From Nectonema munidae (Eukaryota; Nematomorpha; Nectonematoida; Nectonematidae), in the NCBI GenBank assembly GCA_030549495.1, contig JAUIRK010000101.1, positions 186,001 through 250,000 on the forward strand: DNA of 64,000 bases, in the 5' to 3' direction. The notes under the pieces are model-generated. The model worked only from the letters and a program-made list of their open reading frames with translations. It was not told where the DNA came from and made no database searches. Shown one piece after another: positions 37,804 to 51,300 of this stretch. The position numbers and the translations under genes are program-made. The stretch's first letter is position 1. Each line of letters begins with the position of its first letter.

Positions 37804-40800
37804 AATGGTAATGACATTTTAACTTCAGTAAACTTTTTACGACAGAACCAGAAAACAAGAAGGAATTCTTAAATATTATCATTTCTTGAAAGAAGAATTT
37901 AGTTGATTCAGTTCAATAGTAGGCAGTTAAAATAAATTTTGTTTTAAATAGAATTATTTATCAGACACAGAGCATGAATATTTGTATTCTTCAATTTTAA
38001 AAGGTGCACATTATTCAACTTCTAAGTAATCTTCTAAATATTTTTATGTATTCACCACCTCCTGAATCTCGCTTGCCACTATCTTTTAGGCCCGAACCCC
38101 ACTGAGCTGAATGTTTTTGAGGGAATGCTCCACTCAACATATTCCAATTAAGCAAAGTTTACTTTATGTTTAATATATACACGTTTTGACATAAAAAATA
38201 TTTATGAACTAAATAAGATTTTTGATGATTGACCTAGTGATTCAATCTGGATCTTTTTAACTGTAAACAGAATACGATCATTTTTTCGAAATAAATTGCA
38301 AAAAAATTCTTCTTCCCGTATTTAACATGGCTCCTTTCATCAGAGGACTAGGATATAGGAGTTGTTAAATGGTCAGTGCTCAACTTCAAAGAATTTAGTC
38401 TTAGAATCGTATATTGAATCCTGCCAAGATCAATTTAACTTTCATTTATAGAGATCAATGACGTTGAAAACCGATTATTTAAGCGCACATTTAATAAATA
38501 TTCGTACATTTTGGTGAAATAGCTACATTTAAGATTAGAAAATCTGGATATTGTTGTAAAGTCAGTTGCTGTGAATAATACTAAGAACTCTCTGAATATG
38601 TTACCTATTTTTTATTATCGTTTAAAGAACGTGCCTGACAAACCTAATAGAATAAAATTTATTTGGCTTAAATGAAATAGAATAGACTAATAAATGAAAA
38701 AATATAGATGTTGGTACAAGAAAATGTAAAATTATGTTGTTGGACATAGTATAAAAGATGTAGGATACGAGGATAATGAAAAGGCCGGAAGGCCGCTGAG
38801 ATGATCAATCTTACATATATAAAAATATTTAAAAAAATCATTGAAAATAATAACAAATTTTGAGTAGCTACTTTTGAAAACAGATCTTTATTAAATTTAT
38901 CAAGGCCTTTAATCAGAATTAAATGATTCAAAATGAAAGCAAATAAGTGAAATTAGTTTTTATCACATTTTTATAAGCAAGACAATTCAATTCCTATTTT
39001 CATTTTTAAATGTCTCACCCCCCTTTCCTTTCCACCTGAATATAAAATTTGCAAAAAAAATCATTTAAATGATCTACTTATCATATCCCAACCTCAAAAT
39101 ATGAATCCATTCTTTTAAGAGCCTCCTTGTTTAGACTAGGCGTCTTGAGGATGTTAATCACTTTTAACTGGTTAAGATCTGTACTGCTTAACTTACAATT
39201 CATTTAAAAAATAGGCGTTTACAACTTCACTTTAAAAACTACAGCTTATTATTTTTATTGAAATGATATTTTTACTGGAATTCATTAGCAGCAAACACAG
39301 CTAACTTCAAATAGTTTAAATATATCATATCAACATGTATACGGATGTAACTTAATTATTATGGTGTCTTACCTTGAAATAAATCTACAAGCAGAACAAA
39401 ACAATGTTTATAGAATTATGTATAAAAAGTAATCAATGTAAAATTTAGAAGTATAGATAAATGAAACTATTTTACCAGGTAAAATATGGAAAAAACAAGT
39501 GTTAGAGGGGAATTTATGGATTATAAAAGGGGATATTTCATGTGAGCTTTCCACTATTTATTATGAGAGTTCTTTCTAAGAATAGCCCCAGGATCACTTC
39601 CTTCCATCTATACACAGCATTATCATTATCATCATCATAAGCATTAGTTTCAACATCATCAGCATTCAAAACAGCATCATTGCATCATCACTTTATAATC
39701 ATCATTATAACATATTCAAATTAACATTTTCGTCATCATTTTCAATTTTTCTCTAAAATTTGTTTTGTTTGAATTTGTTTACAGGTGATTTGAGATATTA
39801 TTGCATGTTTCATATTATTTTGAAACTTATTACGTGTTTTGTACTACTTTGAAGTTGTTATTACGCGATAGTACACGAAAATAATGAGGTTCTCTTATAA
39901 AATTAGTTAATAAAAAAACTTTAACGTATTTTTTAGAGTAATTTGAGATATTTTGGGGCATTTGGTATATTGTAAGATTTTTCATTTTTTTGGAAATTTA
40001 TAATGTGTTTTGGGAGTTTATTGGAACGCATAATATATTTGCTATATTTAGTTAATTTTATAGTAATTTGACATTATTTTCATAGTTTTAAAACATTTTA
40101 TAAAATTTAAGTGTTTCAAAAAGTTTTGGAATGCTTTGAAACATTTTCCCTTCTTTTGAGGTGCATAGTGTATTTGCTATATTTAATTGTTTATAACATA
40201 TATTTCATAGTTTTAAAGCATTTCAAGGAATTTTTAAGTTTTATAAGTGTTTTGGAATGATAAATGACATTTGGTATGTTTTGTGTTGTCCATGGGTGTC
40301 TTAGGGCGTTTAGTCTGATCTGTTGTACATCAAAAAATATTTATTGATTGGACATATGTTGCACCTGATCATGAAATTACCAACTACAAACGCGATCTGC
40401 ACCAACTGATGCATTTGATTTATAATCACTTTTTATTTCTTTAATTTTTTCAAAGTTTAGTTCTATTAGAAATAAAAGTTTAGTATATTAGCTTACTTTT
40501 GTTATTTTTACTGTGATGTCTGAAAAAACTCTTTGAAAATCTTAGAGATTTAGAGAATTTGATGCTGATATTTTTTTCTGAACAGGAGTTTTCGTATTAA
40601 ACAGAGCCTTTGGATGCATCAAATTCAAGCTTAGAGACAACAGAAGATGAAGATCTAGGAAAGTGTTTTGTAAAGTAAAGACAGGTCACTTTGGTTAAGA
40701 CAAAGTTCTTCAAACTGTTTACAAGGTCGCCTACCTAAACATAATGTTGTGAATTTTTGATCTGGTCCAACACTTTTTTCAATATCCCGAATAACTGTTG

Positions 40801-42084
40801 AGAGTCCTCTTTCTTCTTTTAGAATCTTTTTTGATGATAATATGATGAAAAATCTGATAAAAATTGGTCTGTTAGCATAAAAGAACGTAAAAATTTTGTT
40901 AGTCTTATAATTGCACCGGGTATTATTGTAGGAAGAAGTTGTTTACCCATAAAAAGTATGTTGCATCATTTTGGTGTTGTTCTTTATAATATATAATACA
41001 AAGTATAAATATTTTTTTCAATAAACAAGTTTTTTTTTAATTAAAAATGGAGAATAGGGTCAATTGATGCATTTAGTCTTTCTCGATATATTAAAAATGG
41101 CGTCTTTCTGTGGTTAAAGCCTTTGTTCAAGTGAATTATAAAAAACTTCTAAGAAAGCTTCTTAGCTATGCGTTTAGTTAATCGTCGCTGCATAATGTCA
41201 TTCTAGCTCTGCGATTGATATCGAAGTATGTTCTAAACATTTAAAAACCGCATTCTTTCCATTAACCGAAGAATACTTCAAGAATTCTTAGGGGCAGCCT
41301 TTTTGAATAGGATGGAAGATATCAGACCCTAACGCTAATTCCCAGCCCTTACAAAACTCCCATCCGATTCTGCCTAGAGATACTTAATTTCAAATATTTA
41401 ACACCACTCTTCGTTTCCGACTTCGACTACCGAAGACCCACTCCCTATGCTTACAAATATAAATTATCTTATAAAAATTAGACTACTAAATTTTATTAGA
41501 TGCATTCTCTGTCTTTGATGCCGATCCTTTAAAAAACTCAGAATCCTTCGACTCTACTGACTCCAGAATTTGATTCCGCAAACCTGTATCGATAAAATAA
41601 TTTTTATCGAAGACAGAATAGAAAAAATTAACGTCAAGAATAATCAATACTATAAATCAAATTATGTACACACATTGCACAAAATCACATCCGCACATCA
41701 AACCTTAACGTTCACGATTGGAGAATATGTTAATAAATAGCGCATGAGTAACAATCTTTTTATTTATTCTTTTTTTTAAATCTTTGGAAAAAAAAATTTA
41801 ATTCAAAAATAAAAGAATAACAATTTACATAATGAAGATTAAGTAAAAAAATACTAAAACTTAATTACATTTGTCAAAAGTCGTCTCCTCCTACTTCCTT
41901 TTCAGAATGTGTAATAGTGAAGAACTTGAAATAAAAAAGATGCCACTTTTTAGGATTTTTGCTCTAGAATATTAACTTTAAAATAAGAATGTTGCGGCTT
42001 AAGTTTATTCATAAATCGAGAGTACTCAAAGATGAACAAATGAAATGAGTGAGGAGATGCTTTTGATGAAATTCAAAGTAAATA
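37804..42084. other. No recognisable gene; ATC-rich microsatellite
   Basis: AT-rich intergenic DNA downstream of gene A. An imperfect (ATC)n run (CATTATCATTATCATCATC and similar) lies at 39,610-39,720. From 39,760 to 40,270 there is loosely periodic T-rich sequence (TTTTGGAATG, TTTTATAGT, GTATTTGCTATATTTA recurring). No frame or splice structure that I can defend. Confidence 0.4.
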
Positions 42085-42101
42085 AAATTAAATGCACAAT
42101 G

Positions 42102-42107
42102 TTTATT
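42102..42107 (-). terminator. Polyadenylation signal of gene A
   Basis: AATAAA on the minus strand, 56 bases downstream of the gene A stop codon. A second possible signal lies a little further on (about 42,080). It supports 42,163-42,335 as a terminal exon. Confidence 0.6.
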
Positions 42108-42162
42108 ATTAAAAAGAGGTTCAATTCATTTGATATAATCGCATCTGAGCAATGGAGAAGTA

Positions 42163-42335
42163 TCAATCACCAGCCATCATCATGACGGAACGGCACGCCT
42201 CTGCTTCTCCTTCGGAATCCTCAAAGAAGATGTCGGAACACGTTTTCCAAGAGATCCTGCCAGTTAAGCCTCTTCTCAAAACTACCGTCTCGCACCTATC
42301 CTGAACTCTCAACGCCAAAGAGTCTACAATGTTAC
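42163..42335 (-). CDS. Gene A, exon 4 (terminal coding exon)
   Basis: The acceptor is CTTCTTTTTTTCGTATAG, a good polypyrimidine tract. The exon starts in phase 1 (GT completes a Gly codon), codes NIVDSLALRVQDRCETVV and on to RSVMMMAGD, and stops with TGA at 42,163-42,165. It has 56 codons plus the shared one and holds three of the four cysteines of the C-terminal region (residues 286, 304, 319). It is distinctly richer in G+C than its surroundings. The plus strand also reads 49 codons here, but that frame has no splice or polyA context. Confidence 0.8.
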
Positions 42336-45300
42336 CTATACGAAAAAAAGAAGATAGAAAGGATAAAGCTGATGAAATGTATTATCTGCTACTATATAAA
42401 GTGGTAGCTTATATGATATAGTAAAATTAATAATATTGTTGTAAATTTACCACCTTTAAAGTCTTTTAATGATCTTTAGATAAAAATGTTTTAGATGTGA
42501 ATTTTAAAATAATGTTATCATCGATCCCAAAAGTAAAGAATTTTATTGAAGGAAGCTAATTAATTAATTAAGTTGTTTGTGGCGTTCGCACCCATCCTTT
42601 CGGATATCGTGGCCCGCCCGGAATGCTGAGTCCAAGTCTAACTGGACTTTCCACCCAACTAAACACCTACCGCCCCTTGTTACAGCTATACCTTGTTATA
42701 TATATTATTTTACAAGAATTTATGTTACAATATATAAATACATCTGAGTGAACGATACAATCCTAACGCTAACGCTCCCAATTTGGGAAATAAACTTATT
42801 GTCTATGATAGCTTGATTACTAACCAAGTAGAATCGGGTCGCTAGAGCACTACCTAACCGTAAAAACCTTTAAATTCTTCAGAGGAAGAAAACCAGGGTA
42901 AAAAACCGGTACGAAAAGGAAGCTTCAGCTCCTTTAATAAATCAACTTTCGAATATTAATATATTTGAATATTAAACCAAATATTAAAAAAAGTTTCAAA
43001 TTTTTTTAGTTTTTATATTAAATAAAAGATTTTTAATATATAATTTTTCTAATTTAATTAATAAATAGTTATATGACATTGTAAGTTTGTTTTTTTATGA
43101 AATTATCAAAATATAATATGTACAAATCAACGCCATCTATGTATATTAATTTAATAAAAACTCATTTATAATAATTTAAATGATCAGTATGGGTAGAATT
43201 ATCTAAGGACTTTTAACTACTTTTATTGCTCAACTTCCTTTTTTGGATTTAGGGTAGATTTTTGTATAAGCATGAGCATGTATGTATAAATTTAGCCCTA
43301 AAACTCCTCTTCTGTCCCTCCAACTTCCTATTTCTGGCTACGCCACTGTGCGGGATCGAACCCAAGACCTTGAGTTATCGAAATCCAGCATCTAATCAAC
43401 CTTACTCATGCCCCCTATAAATTGATTAAGGTTTTTTAAAATACTATTTGAAAAATTTATTTACAATTTATAGTAATTTATAAAGTTAATCAATATTTTA
43501 ATATCTAATTTACTCTTCAAATATAAATGTTACTGGTTATTTGTTCAGTGGTTCTAATCAAAACAGGTTTAGAAATTTTCATTCTGAAAATATTTTATTT
43601 TTATGAAATGTATGATAACATCAAGAGATATATTTTTATGAAAGAATGGCTCATTTTAATACTTTAAAACAATCGTTTCCTATTGTCTATAGATACCGAG
43701 AAAGAAATCTAGTTAAAAAACTGGACCCCATTAGGAATCGAAGTCATTTTTTGAAATTAAATTTTAGAAAACTTTCATAAGGATAATTCATTAAGAAGAG
43801 AGATCATGCATTAAATTATTACAAATTTCTATTATATCTCAAGATAGCCTATTAATTAATTATAATTTGTATAACTCTATTAAAAATAAAATTATTTTTT
43901 ATTTCTTTTTTAAATAAGTAAATAAACACATGTGATTTTTGAAATAATATTAAAAGATAAATAAAGATGGGAAAATTTTGTAATTAAAAAAAGAAATAAA
44001 ATTAAAAAAATATTGAAAAAAAATAATTAAAAATTGTAATAAATTAATTGCTAAAATTCCTACAACAAAATCAAAAAATTAGTAGATAAAATTGCAAAAA
44101 GACAAAATAGAACTAAATATGGTTTATATATTTATTAGAAGGAATTAAGGTGATCGTATATTTGTCGGCCGTCGGCAATTGTTCAGTTTGCTTCTTAATA
44201 AGGCCTGTCCTGTTACTAGGATAACTACCCCATTTTTTACTATTGACTTCCAAAAAATGGGTGCAAATAAGCATCACAATAAGCAGGAAAATAAGAAATT
44301 TTGAAAATTTTTATACTGTATATTTTTAACAATGATTATAGCTCTCCTTAAATTAAACGCATACTTTTTTAAATGATGGGGTCGTCTCCATTCAAAAGGG
44401 TTTGAAAAATCTTTCTTAGGAAAATTTTAAAAATAATTTTCAATTTTTTTGATAAGTTTTTTTCAAAAAATTTCTTTTTTTTCCAAAATGTAAAACTTTC
44501 TACACATTCTTGCATGGGAGAGCTAATCGCTGGAATGAAGTGAGCATCGTAATAAAAAAATTAAAATTAAAAAATTTATTGTATTTAAAATATTAAAGTA
44601 TGTTTATTTCAGGCATACATCACTAATTCTATTTGTATTTTGACCTATTTTTTAACAATAATGGTAAAAACTTAGCCAAAAAACGGTATCAGAATGGTCA
44701 ACTTTGTTTAAAAAATATTTTACTTAAAATATGAATAAATGTTTTTGAAGAAAATTTTCAGGCATAAACTAGAAAATTTGATTGTCGTTTTCGCATTCTA
44801 ATTAACGGAAATTGAGTCCAACAATGAAATAAGCATAGAAATCAAGTATAAAAAATATATTTTGTCGAGAATATAAATAATATTCTAGGAAATAATTTTT
44901 GCCATCAACCACATGGATTAACATTTTCACACTCTAATTTCAAAAAATGATCGAGAAATAAAATCTGCTTGTTCTTAGTTGAAAAATGAAATTGGCATTT
45001 TGGTATAAAAAATATACTTGTTTTAAAATTTAATTAATATTCCTGAAGTTTAGAAGTAAACCGCAAAATTGATTTACACTTTGAGACATTTTGAAAACCA
45101 AATTGCAAAAAAATATGGAGCTGAAATTTAAATTGGCATGCTTGATAAAGTATAAAATATGTATTTTTTTAATTTGAATAATATTCATACATATAATTTT
45201 TAGACATAAACCACAAATTTTATTGACACTTTTAGAATTGTTCACACCCTAATTAGGAAAATTGAGTGCGGAAATGAAGTCAGCATGGTTGATTTGGTAT

Positions 45301-48300
45301 AAAAAATATTTAAAATTTGAATGAATGTTTTCTTAGGCAATTTTATCATCAATCAAAAATTTGATTGACATTTGCTACAAATTTGCCATGTTTATTGAAA
45401 AAATATGTATTGGTAAGTGTTATGTGTTTCGATCAGTGACGGATTCTAGGTGATAGATCTTAAAATGAGATCGAAATTGATGGAGGAAAAGTAATTGACA
45501 GATATGCCAAGAAGAAAAATAGAAGAAAGGATTTTATTATTTGATTTTTTTAAAATAAAACTTGTATTAAAATTTAATTTAAACTTTTAAATTTCAATCA
45601 TAACTTTTTTAGTTCGTTTTTCGCATACTTCAACTTTAAAAAAATTTAAAAAAAAAACTTTTTAGCTTGTCATTTTGTATTTTTATTTTTTTCATACCCC
45701 CCCCCCCCCCCCACTGAAAATTCCTTCATCCGCGACTGGTTGCAATATATATATGATTATAAAATTTCAGGAGTGTATCTAATGTAAACACTTGGTTATA
45801 TATAAGTTATAGACATTATACTATAAAAATCTAGCTGAAAAAATCTACATTCGATTTTGATTGACAGTTTTTGACATGAGAGAGTCATTCAACTACCGTG
45901 AAAATAGTATCAAAAAGGTAGCTAATGAGGGGGGGGGGGGGGTAAGGGTTAAAATGCTAAATGAAATTTATGGTTGGTTTAGGAGAAAATTTTCAAATTC
46001 TAAAACCTTATTTTAGTATACCTTCTCAATTTTTTTTAGTTAAAATTATACATGAAGAAAGCAACTCAAGGATTCTAATAAACGGATTTCTATTCGTTTT
46101 TTTGAATTTTAACTTTTTATACAAATAGAAAATTATAATTTAGTGTAAAAAAATTTTCAGCAATTTCGAAAAAAGTTACAGGAATTCAAATGTGTGAGAA
46201 ATTATTTAACCAACAGAATTTCAAAATGCTCTTTTGTGTATTGATTAGACATCGGTTGCACTGCCTGAGAGGGAACCAACAACACAGGGAACATTACTCG
46301 AGAATAAATTCAATCAAAGATATCGAAAAGAATAAAAGTGACTTCATGTACCTTCTTCGACAGCTTTTCTCACATAGTTGACTGGATTTGGGTCCGCCAT
46401 CAAGAGCATATCATAGCATTTTTGCAGGGCGCCTTGCGTGGTAACTTGGGGAGTGGGGGCATCTGTGAAGAAGGCAGGGAGGTCTGATGTAGTTTCTCTG
46501 TAGTCAAGTGGAAAAGTATCTGTCTCGTAGGTGTATATCGTCGTAACCTCATTATGGTCAGTGGAAATATCATAACTTGAATCAATAGTTTCCCCAGGTC
46601 TGTCAATTGTCTCTACAAAGTCAGGACTAAAATCATCTGCATCTTGATCTACTTCATATTCTTCGGTGTCAATCGAAACGATCTTTTCCGAAGTTTGTTC
46701 GTCGATCGTATACTCATCATCATACGTTTCTTCTACTTGTTCTTTCTCTTGTATGTCAATTGATCCGATCTCTTCCGAAGTTTGTTCATCGATCGTTGTC
46801 TCATAGGTAGTAGAAGATTCTTCAATTTGGCCTTGTTCATCGGTGATTGCGGGCACTGTCACAATCTCCCCAACATCCACAGAAGAGAGATGACTGAAAC
46901 CGTCAAGAGAATCTTCGGAACTTATGGAGCCAAATGTCGAGGATTCTCCTATCACGTTGTCCTGCTTTACGAAGGTCTCAGTTGGAGCGACATTTTCTTC
47001 TGAGGATGAGAATAATTGCGAAAACTGTTGTCCACCTCCTGGAAGATTGCTCGAAATTTGGTTATATGTTTGATACTGCTGGCGTCCTCCTCCTTTACTT
47101 CCTGGGTACCTATTGATGAAGGAAAATTGTAAGATTTAGAGTCACTAGCCTACGAAATAAAAATATGCCAAAGTGCTATAGTCAACTGCTCTACTTTGTA
47201 CTATTGTATAGTATACTTTTTTCATGGCTTCGCTGATCGTGAGTTTAAGATCTAATCTGCCACCAATATCTTACAGACATTTTTTAATTAGCCAAAGTTT
47301 TTCCCTAAGATGGCAGATCACTCTAAAAGTGTACTCTAACTTTTAAATGATTATGCTTTTTTCATTTAATTAAATACTTCAATATCTTAGATTCTTAGTT
47401 ATTAGATCTATTAAGTTTGATTATTTTTTACGTATTTAGATTCTTATTGTCTAGTCGAATATTTTACTTAATCAATTAGTTAATACCATTGGTTAGTTAT
47501 TTAATTAGATGTTTGATTGGTTAGTTAGTTAGTTAATTAATTAGTTAGTCGCTTGGTTGATTTATTCTACACAGTTCGCTTTTCGTGCTAAAATGTGTTA
47601 ATCATTGTCATCTATGCTTCATTGAGATTTTTTTCCAACCTTAATACAACATCACTTTCCTAACACTTAGTTAAAGTTTAATAACTAATCTAAATAGTAA
47701 ATGATACTTCACTCAAATTATTAACCAATTAGCAATACGGAAAAGCTATGAATTAAGCAGATACTTTAAGAAATAATAAATTATGCAATCCGTAACAAAT
47801 TTTTTTGTCCTATTTTCTCATTTTATCCTTAGATCCGAAATCTTTGAAACATCATGAATTCAAATGTCTTAATTTTAAATTAACAATATTATTTCAATGT
47901 ATTCCTTTACAAATGAATAAAACATAGCCTTCCGTTTTATGACAAATAGAGTATTTGAATAGAAAGCTTAATTTCCCACTAAACTTCCATTTTTATGATA
48001 TTCCATTTTTTAAATTTTCTTTGACTTTTATTAAGACATGAATTCACAAATCTTTCAAATATAGAAGTTAATCCTTTGATCCACCATGGTAGACTTTCTT
48101 TTTTTAATTTTAAATAAAAGGGTTAACAAGTAATAATTATAAAAATTTACTTAATTTTTACAAAGGTTTAAAAAACGTTTAAAAATTTCGCAAATCATCA
48201 AATGCAACTTACGTGTATATTGGCTAAAAAATTAAACAGAAATTATTCAAGATCCCAAAAATAGAATGGCGGAGGGATTAAATTTACAATTTTAAATTAA

Positions 48301-51300
48301 AAAAATGAAAAGATGTAGTAAGAACTTGAATTTAACTTTTTTTTTTAACTTTCTCCAACTCTTATAAATGAAATAAGCGTAGTGATATGATAGTGCAAAA
48401 ATATGGATTATGAAGGATAAATTAAGTGATTTAGTTTTGGTATCCTACATAACATCCAGGATGATTCAAAAGTTGCCATAAATAGGAGAAACATTTTATC
48501 AACAAAAAATGAAATCATCAGCGTTTATCTTTTGTAATCCAAATATTTTTCTTTATATGCAGATACAGACAAACTTCCTTTTGAAAAAAGAATGCTAATC
48601 TAATAGATACAGAGCCGGCTACACAAATAAACTATTATAACTATTTTTTATAAAAAAAAATAATTAAAAAAAATGCAATGTGTCTGACGACGACTTCTGA
48701 ATCTCACCCTGACTGGGAAAAGATATCACTTATTAATTAAAATTGTAAAGTTATTTTTGGAATTAGTAAACGATGAGTATTAACTTCATTAATTACGGCT
48801 ACTAATTATGCTATTTTCACAGATATAAATAAAAATAAAAGACTAGACGGAGTACTCATTATTTTCTTCAATATTTTTAAGAAAAAGAAGAAGGAGAAGA
48901 ATAACTTTATTCAAAACATTAACAGCATCATTAATAAAAAGAAAATACATATTTTTGTATAGATCAAGATTAGTAAAATTATAGATAAAAATTTCATTGA
49001 TGAGGTTAGCTTTCAAAGGTTTATATAAACCGCTTTAAGAATGTAATTAAAAAAATATATTAAAAAAAAAATTTTTATTTTCAATATTTTTAAATACAAG
49101 TTTTCACGATATATTTCCCATGTTGCTTTTTAGAGTCCTTACCCAAAAACCTTAATTTTAGAAAAAGTATTATGAATATTTTTTAATTAATCAATAAAGT
49201 TGTTTCACAATATTTCAAATAAATTTGGTCTATTTATTTAGTTTAATTTTTAAATTTGACTAAAATCTTTATTCGATAAATAGTAGTAAGGTTAACTGAC
49301 TTGTAGTAATTTCAAAGACAGCTAAGTTTACCAGTATTTTCAAGTTATCTTAATTAGTGTACGACCTGAGTTTATAATTGTCGACTCTACAAAATATCAA
49401 TCGTCGTCGCTTTTAAATGCTTTCCCAATCATCTTCTAAACATTAGATATCAACCGTTTAATCTCGTCATAAACCGACCAGGTAGTTTTTTTATCATTGG
49501 GATTCATTTAGAAGTACTTACTTTTAGGCAAAACTCTGATTAATAAATATAGGCTTAACTTTCTACTAATTTTATTGGTAGGTTACACTTTCAAAGTAAT
49601 AAAGCTTAATAATTCAGTAGTAAACATTTTTGGACAAGAGCATTTGCTAATTTAATTGGAAAGTTTGTAAACGCAAATGTATTGAAATATTGATACCATT
49701 TTCATAAAATAAATGTTTTGAAGGAAAGACAAATATACTTTTTATAAAACTTTATATATTTTCATAATAATTTTGAGAGTTAAATTCTGCGGTTCATAAA
49801 AAAAAAGCCTGGAGTTTGTATTATGTATAGGATTCACATAATTGAAGTCATAAACAGTGAATTTTAACAAAAAATGTAAACTAATTAAAGATTTGTTCTG
49901 ACTATGAAAGATTGGGATTAAGCTACCCTTTTCCCGTTTGTTTTTTGCCACTCAAATTTGTTCTTTTGCAATTTTATAAGGAATCTGTCATTTTAAAGAT
50001 AATTTAAGCCACGTTAAAAAACTTTGTTTATAAACATTAGATTATAAATTTAAATTGACGCGAAACAAAATAATTAATAAGGTATTCTTTCAAGAAATAT
50101 GGAACAAATTTGTATTGGTTGAAATATTTACAAACCCCCATCTTTTTTGCTTCACGAAATTTCGGTTTAAACAATTTTACTGTATATTATATTCTAGGCG
50201 GTAGCTGCTTCAGAGAGAGTGAGCGATGGGACAATGCTTCAATTAATAACTTCAAACAAGTTTATTATAATTTTCTGAAGGAAGAATTGTATTTTAAGTC
50301 TGTAAGATAAGATTAGTAAAAATATTCGTTGTGGAATACGAATGACACTCTACCAACCTAGGCAGGTTAATTTGCAATGCTCACATGTAAATTGAATATT
50401 AAACAAAAATATATTTTAGAAAAAATGGTATACCATTGTTTTGGGGTAAATTTTGGTCCTAGATACGCCTAAGCACCCTTTTTAAATTTAGAATACGCAA
50501 AAACTTGTTATTTATGACTGGCACTCTCATAATTTTTTATTATTCTTTACAATGAGAGATTTTGTGTTTATTGAATGGAAATGTTTAATTACTTTCCTTA
50601 TTAATAAGTTACAAACGGTACCTTATAGTGGTTTTATCAAAGAGACGCAATTACACGGCTTGTGTCGACATATGAACAAATGAGTGTTGATGCTGGGTCG
50701 AACCCAAGACCATTTGGTCTCTAAACCCACTATCCTACCAACCTTACTCACGCCCCAAACTTAGATTATTATCTAAGATATTTAAAACCTTAGATTTATT
50801 AAGGAATTGTTTTTGCAATAAAATGAAATCAAGATATATATATATATATATCATTTTTTTACAAATTCAAAATCTTACATTTATATTTTGACGTCAAATT
50901 TGTAAAATATTAGGCATAAAAAAGTGTATAAGTGTATTCTTCCCCTTAAATTATTATACATTCTCGTAAATAACAGTTGTTTCTATTCAAAGAAAAATCA
51001 CGAAGTAAATTATGAAGAACGAGGCCTTGTAAATTTGCTGGAGTGAAGGGTAATTTAGTAACTGTAATGTTCGATTTAGTAAACTTCAATGGATCAAGAT
51101 AGAAATAGAAGAGCTCATGTTTCTAAAAATTCAGAAAATAAAATGACAGGAAGAGGAAAATGAAAATAAGAAACTGTCCAATGACAGTTGGTAATTACTT
51201 TCTTAATGAAACGATTAGACAATAGTAATTTCAAAAGTTTAATACAAGTATTTAATTTGTATATTGAATTCACCATTATTCAACTGATGAATTTAAATAT

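Larger units (their letters stand above)
42336..46351 (-). other. Gene A intron 3, repeat-filled
   Basis: Bounded by donor GAAGAAG/GTACAT and acceptor TTCGTATAG/GTAACA. Contents: a GC-rich segment at 42,575-42,690 (GGGCGGGCCACGATATCC on minus) that may be SINE-derived; a tRNA-like SINE at 43,351-43,414; a diverged tandem array at 44,500-45,420; and a hAT MITE at 45,434-45,738 with a C16 run at 45,697-45,712. A G14 run lies at 45,929-45,942. Confidence 0.6.

Noticed and set aside
42138-42300. Plus-strand frame of 49 codons starting ATGGAGAAGTATCAATC
   Set aside because: Opposite strand of gene A exon 4, which has an acceptor, matching phase, stop and polyA signal on minus; the plus frame has none.
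43351-50757. tRNA genes
   Set aside because: B boxes are good but acceptor stems do not pair and the 3' parts do not fit; treated as SINE relics.
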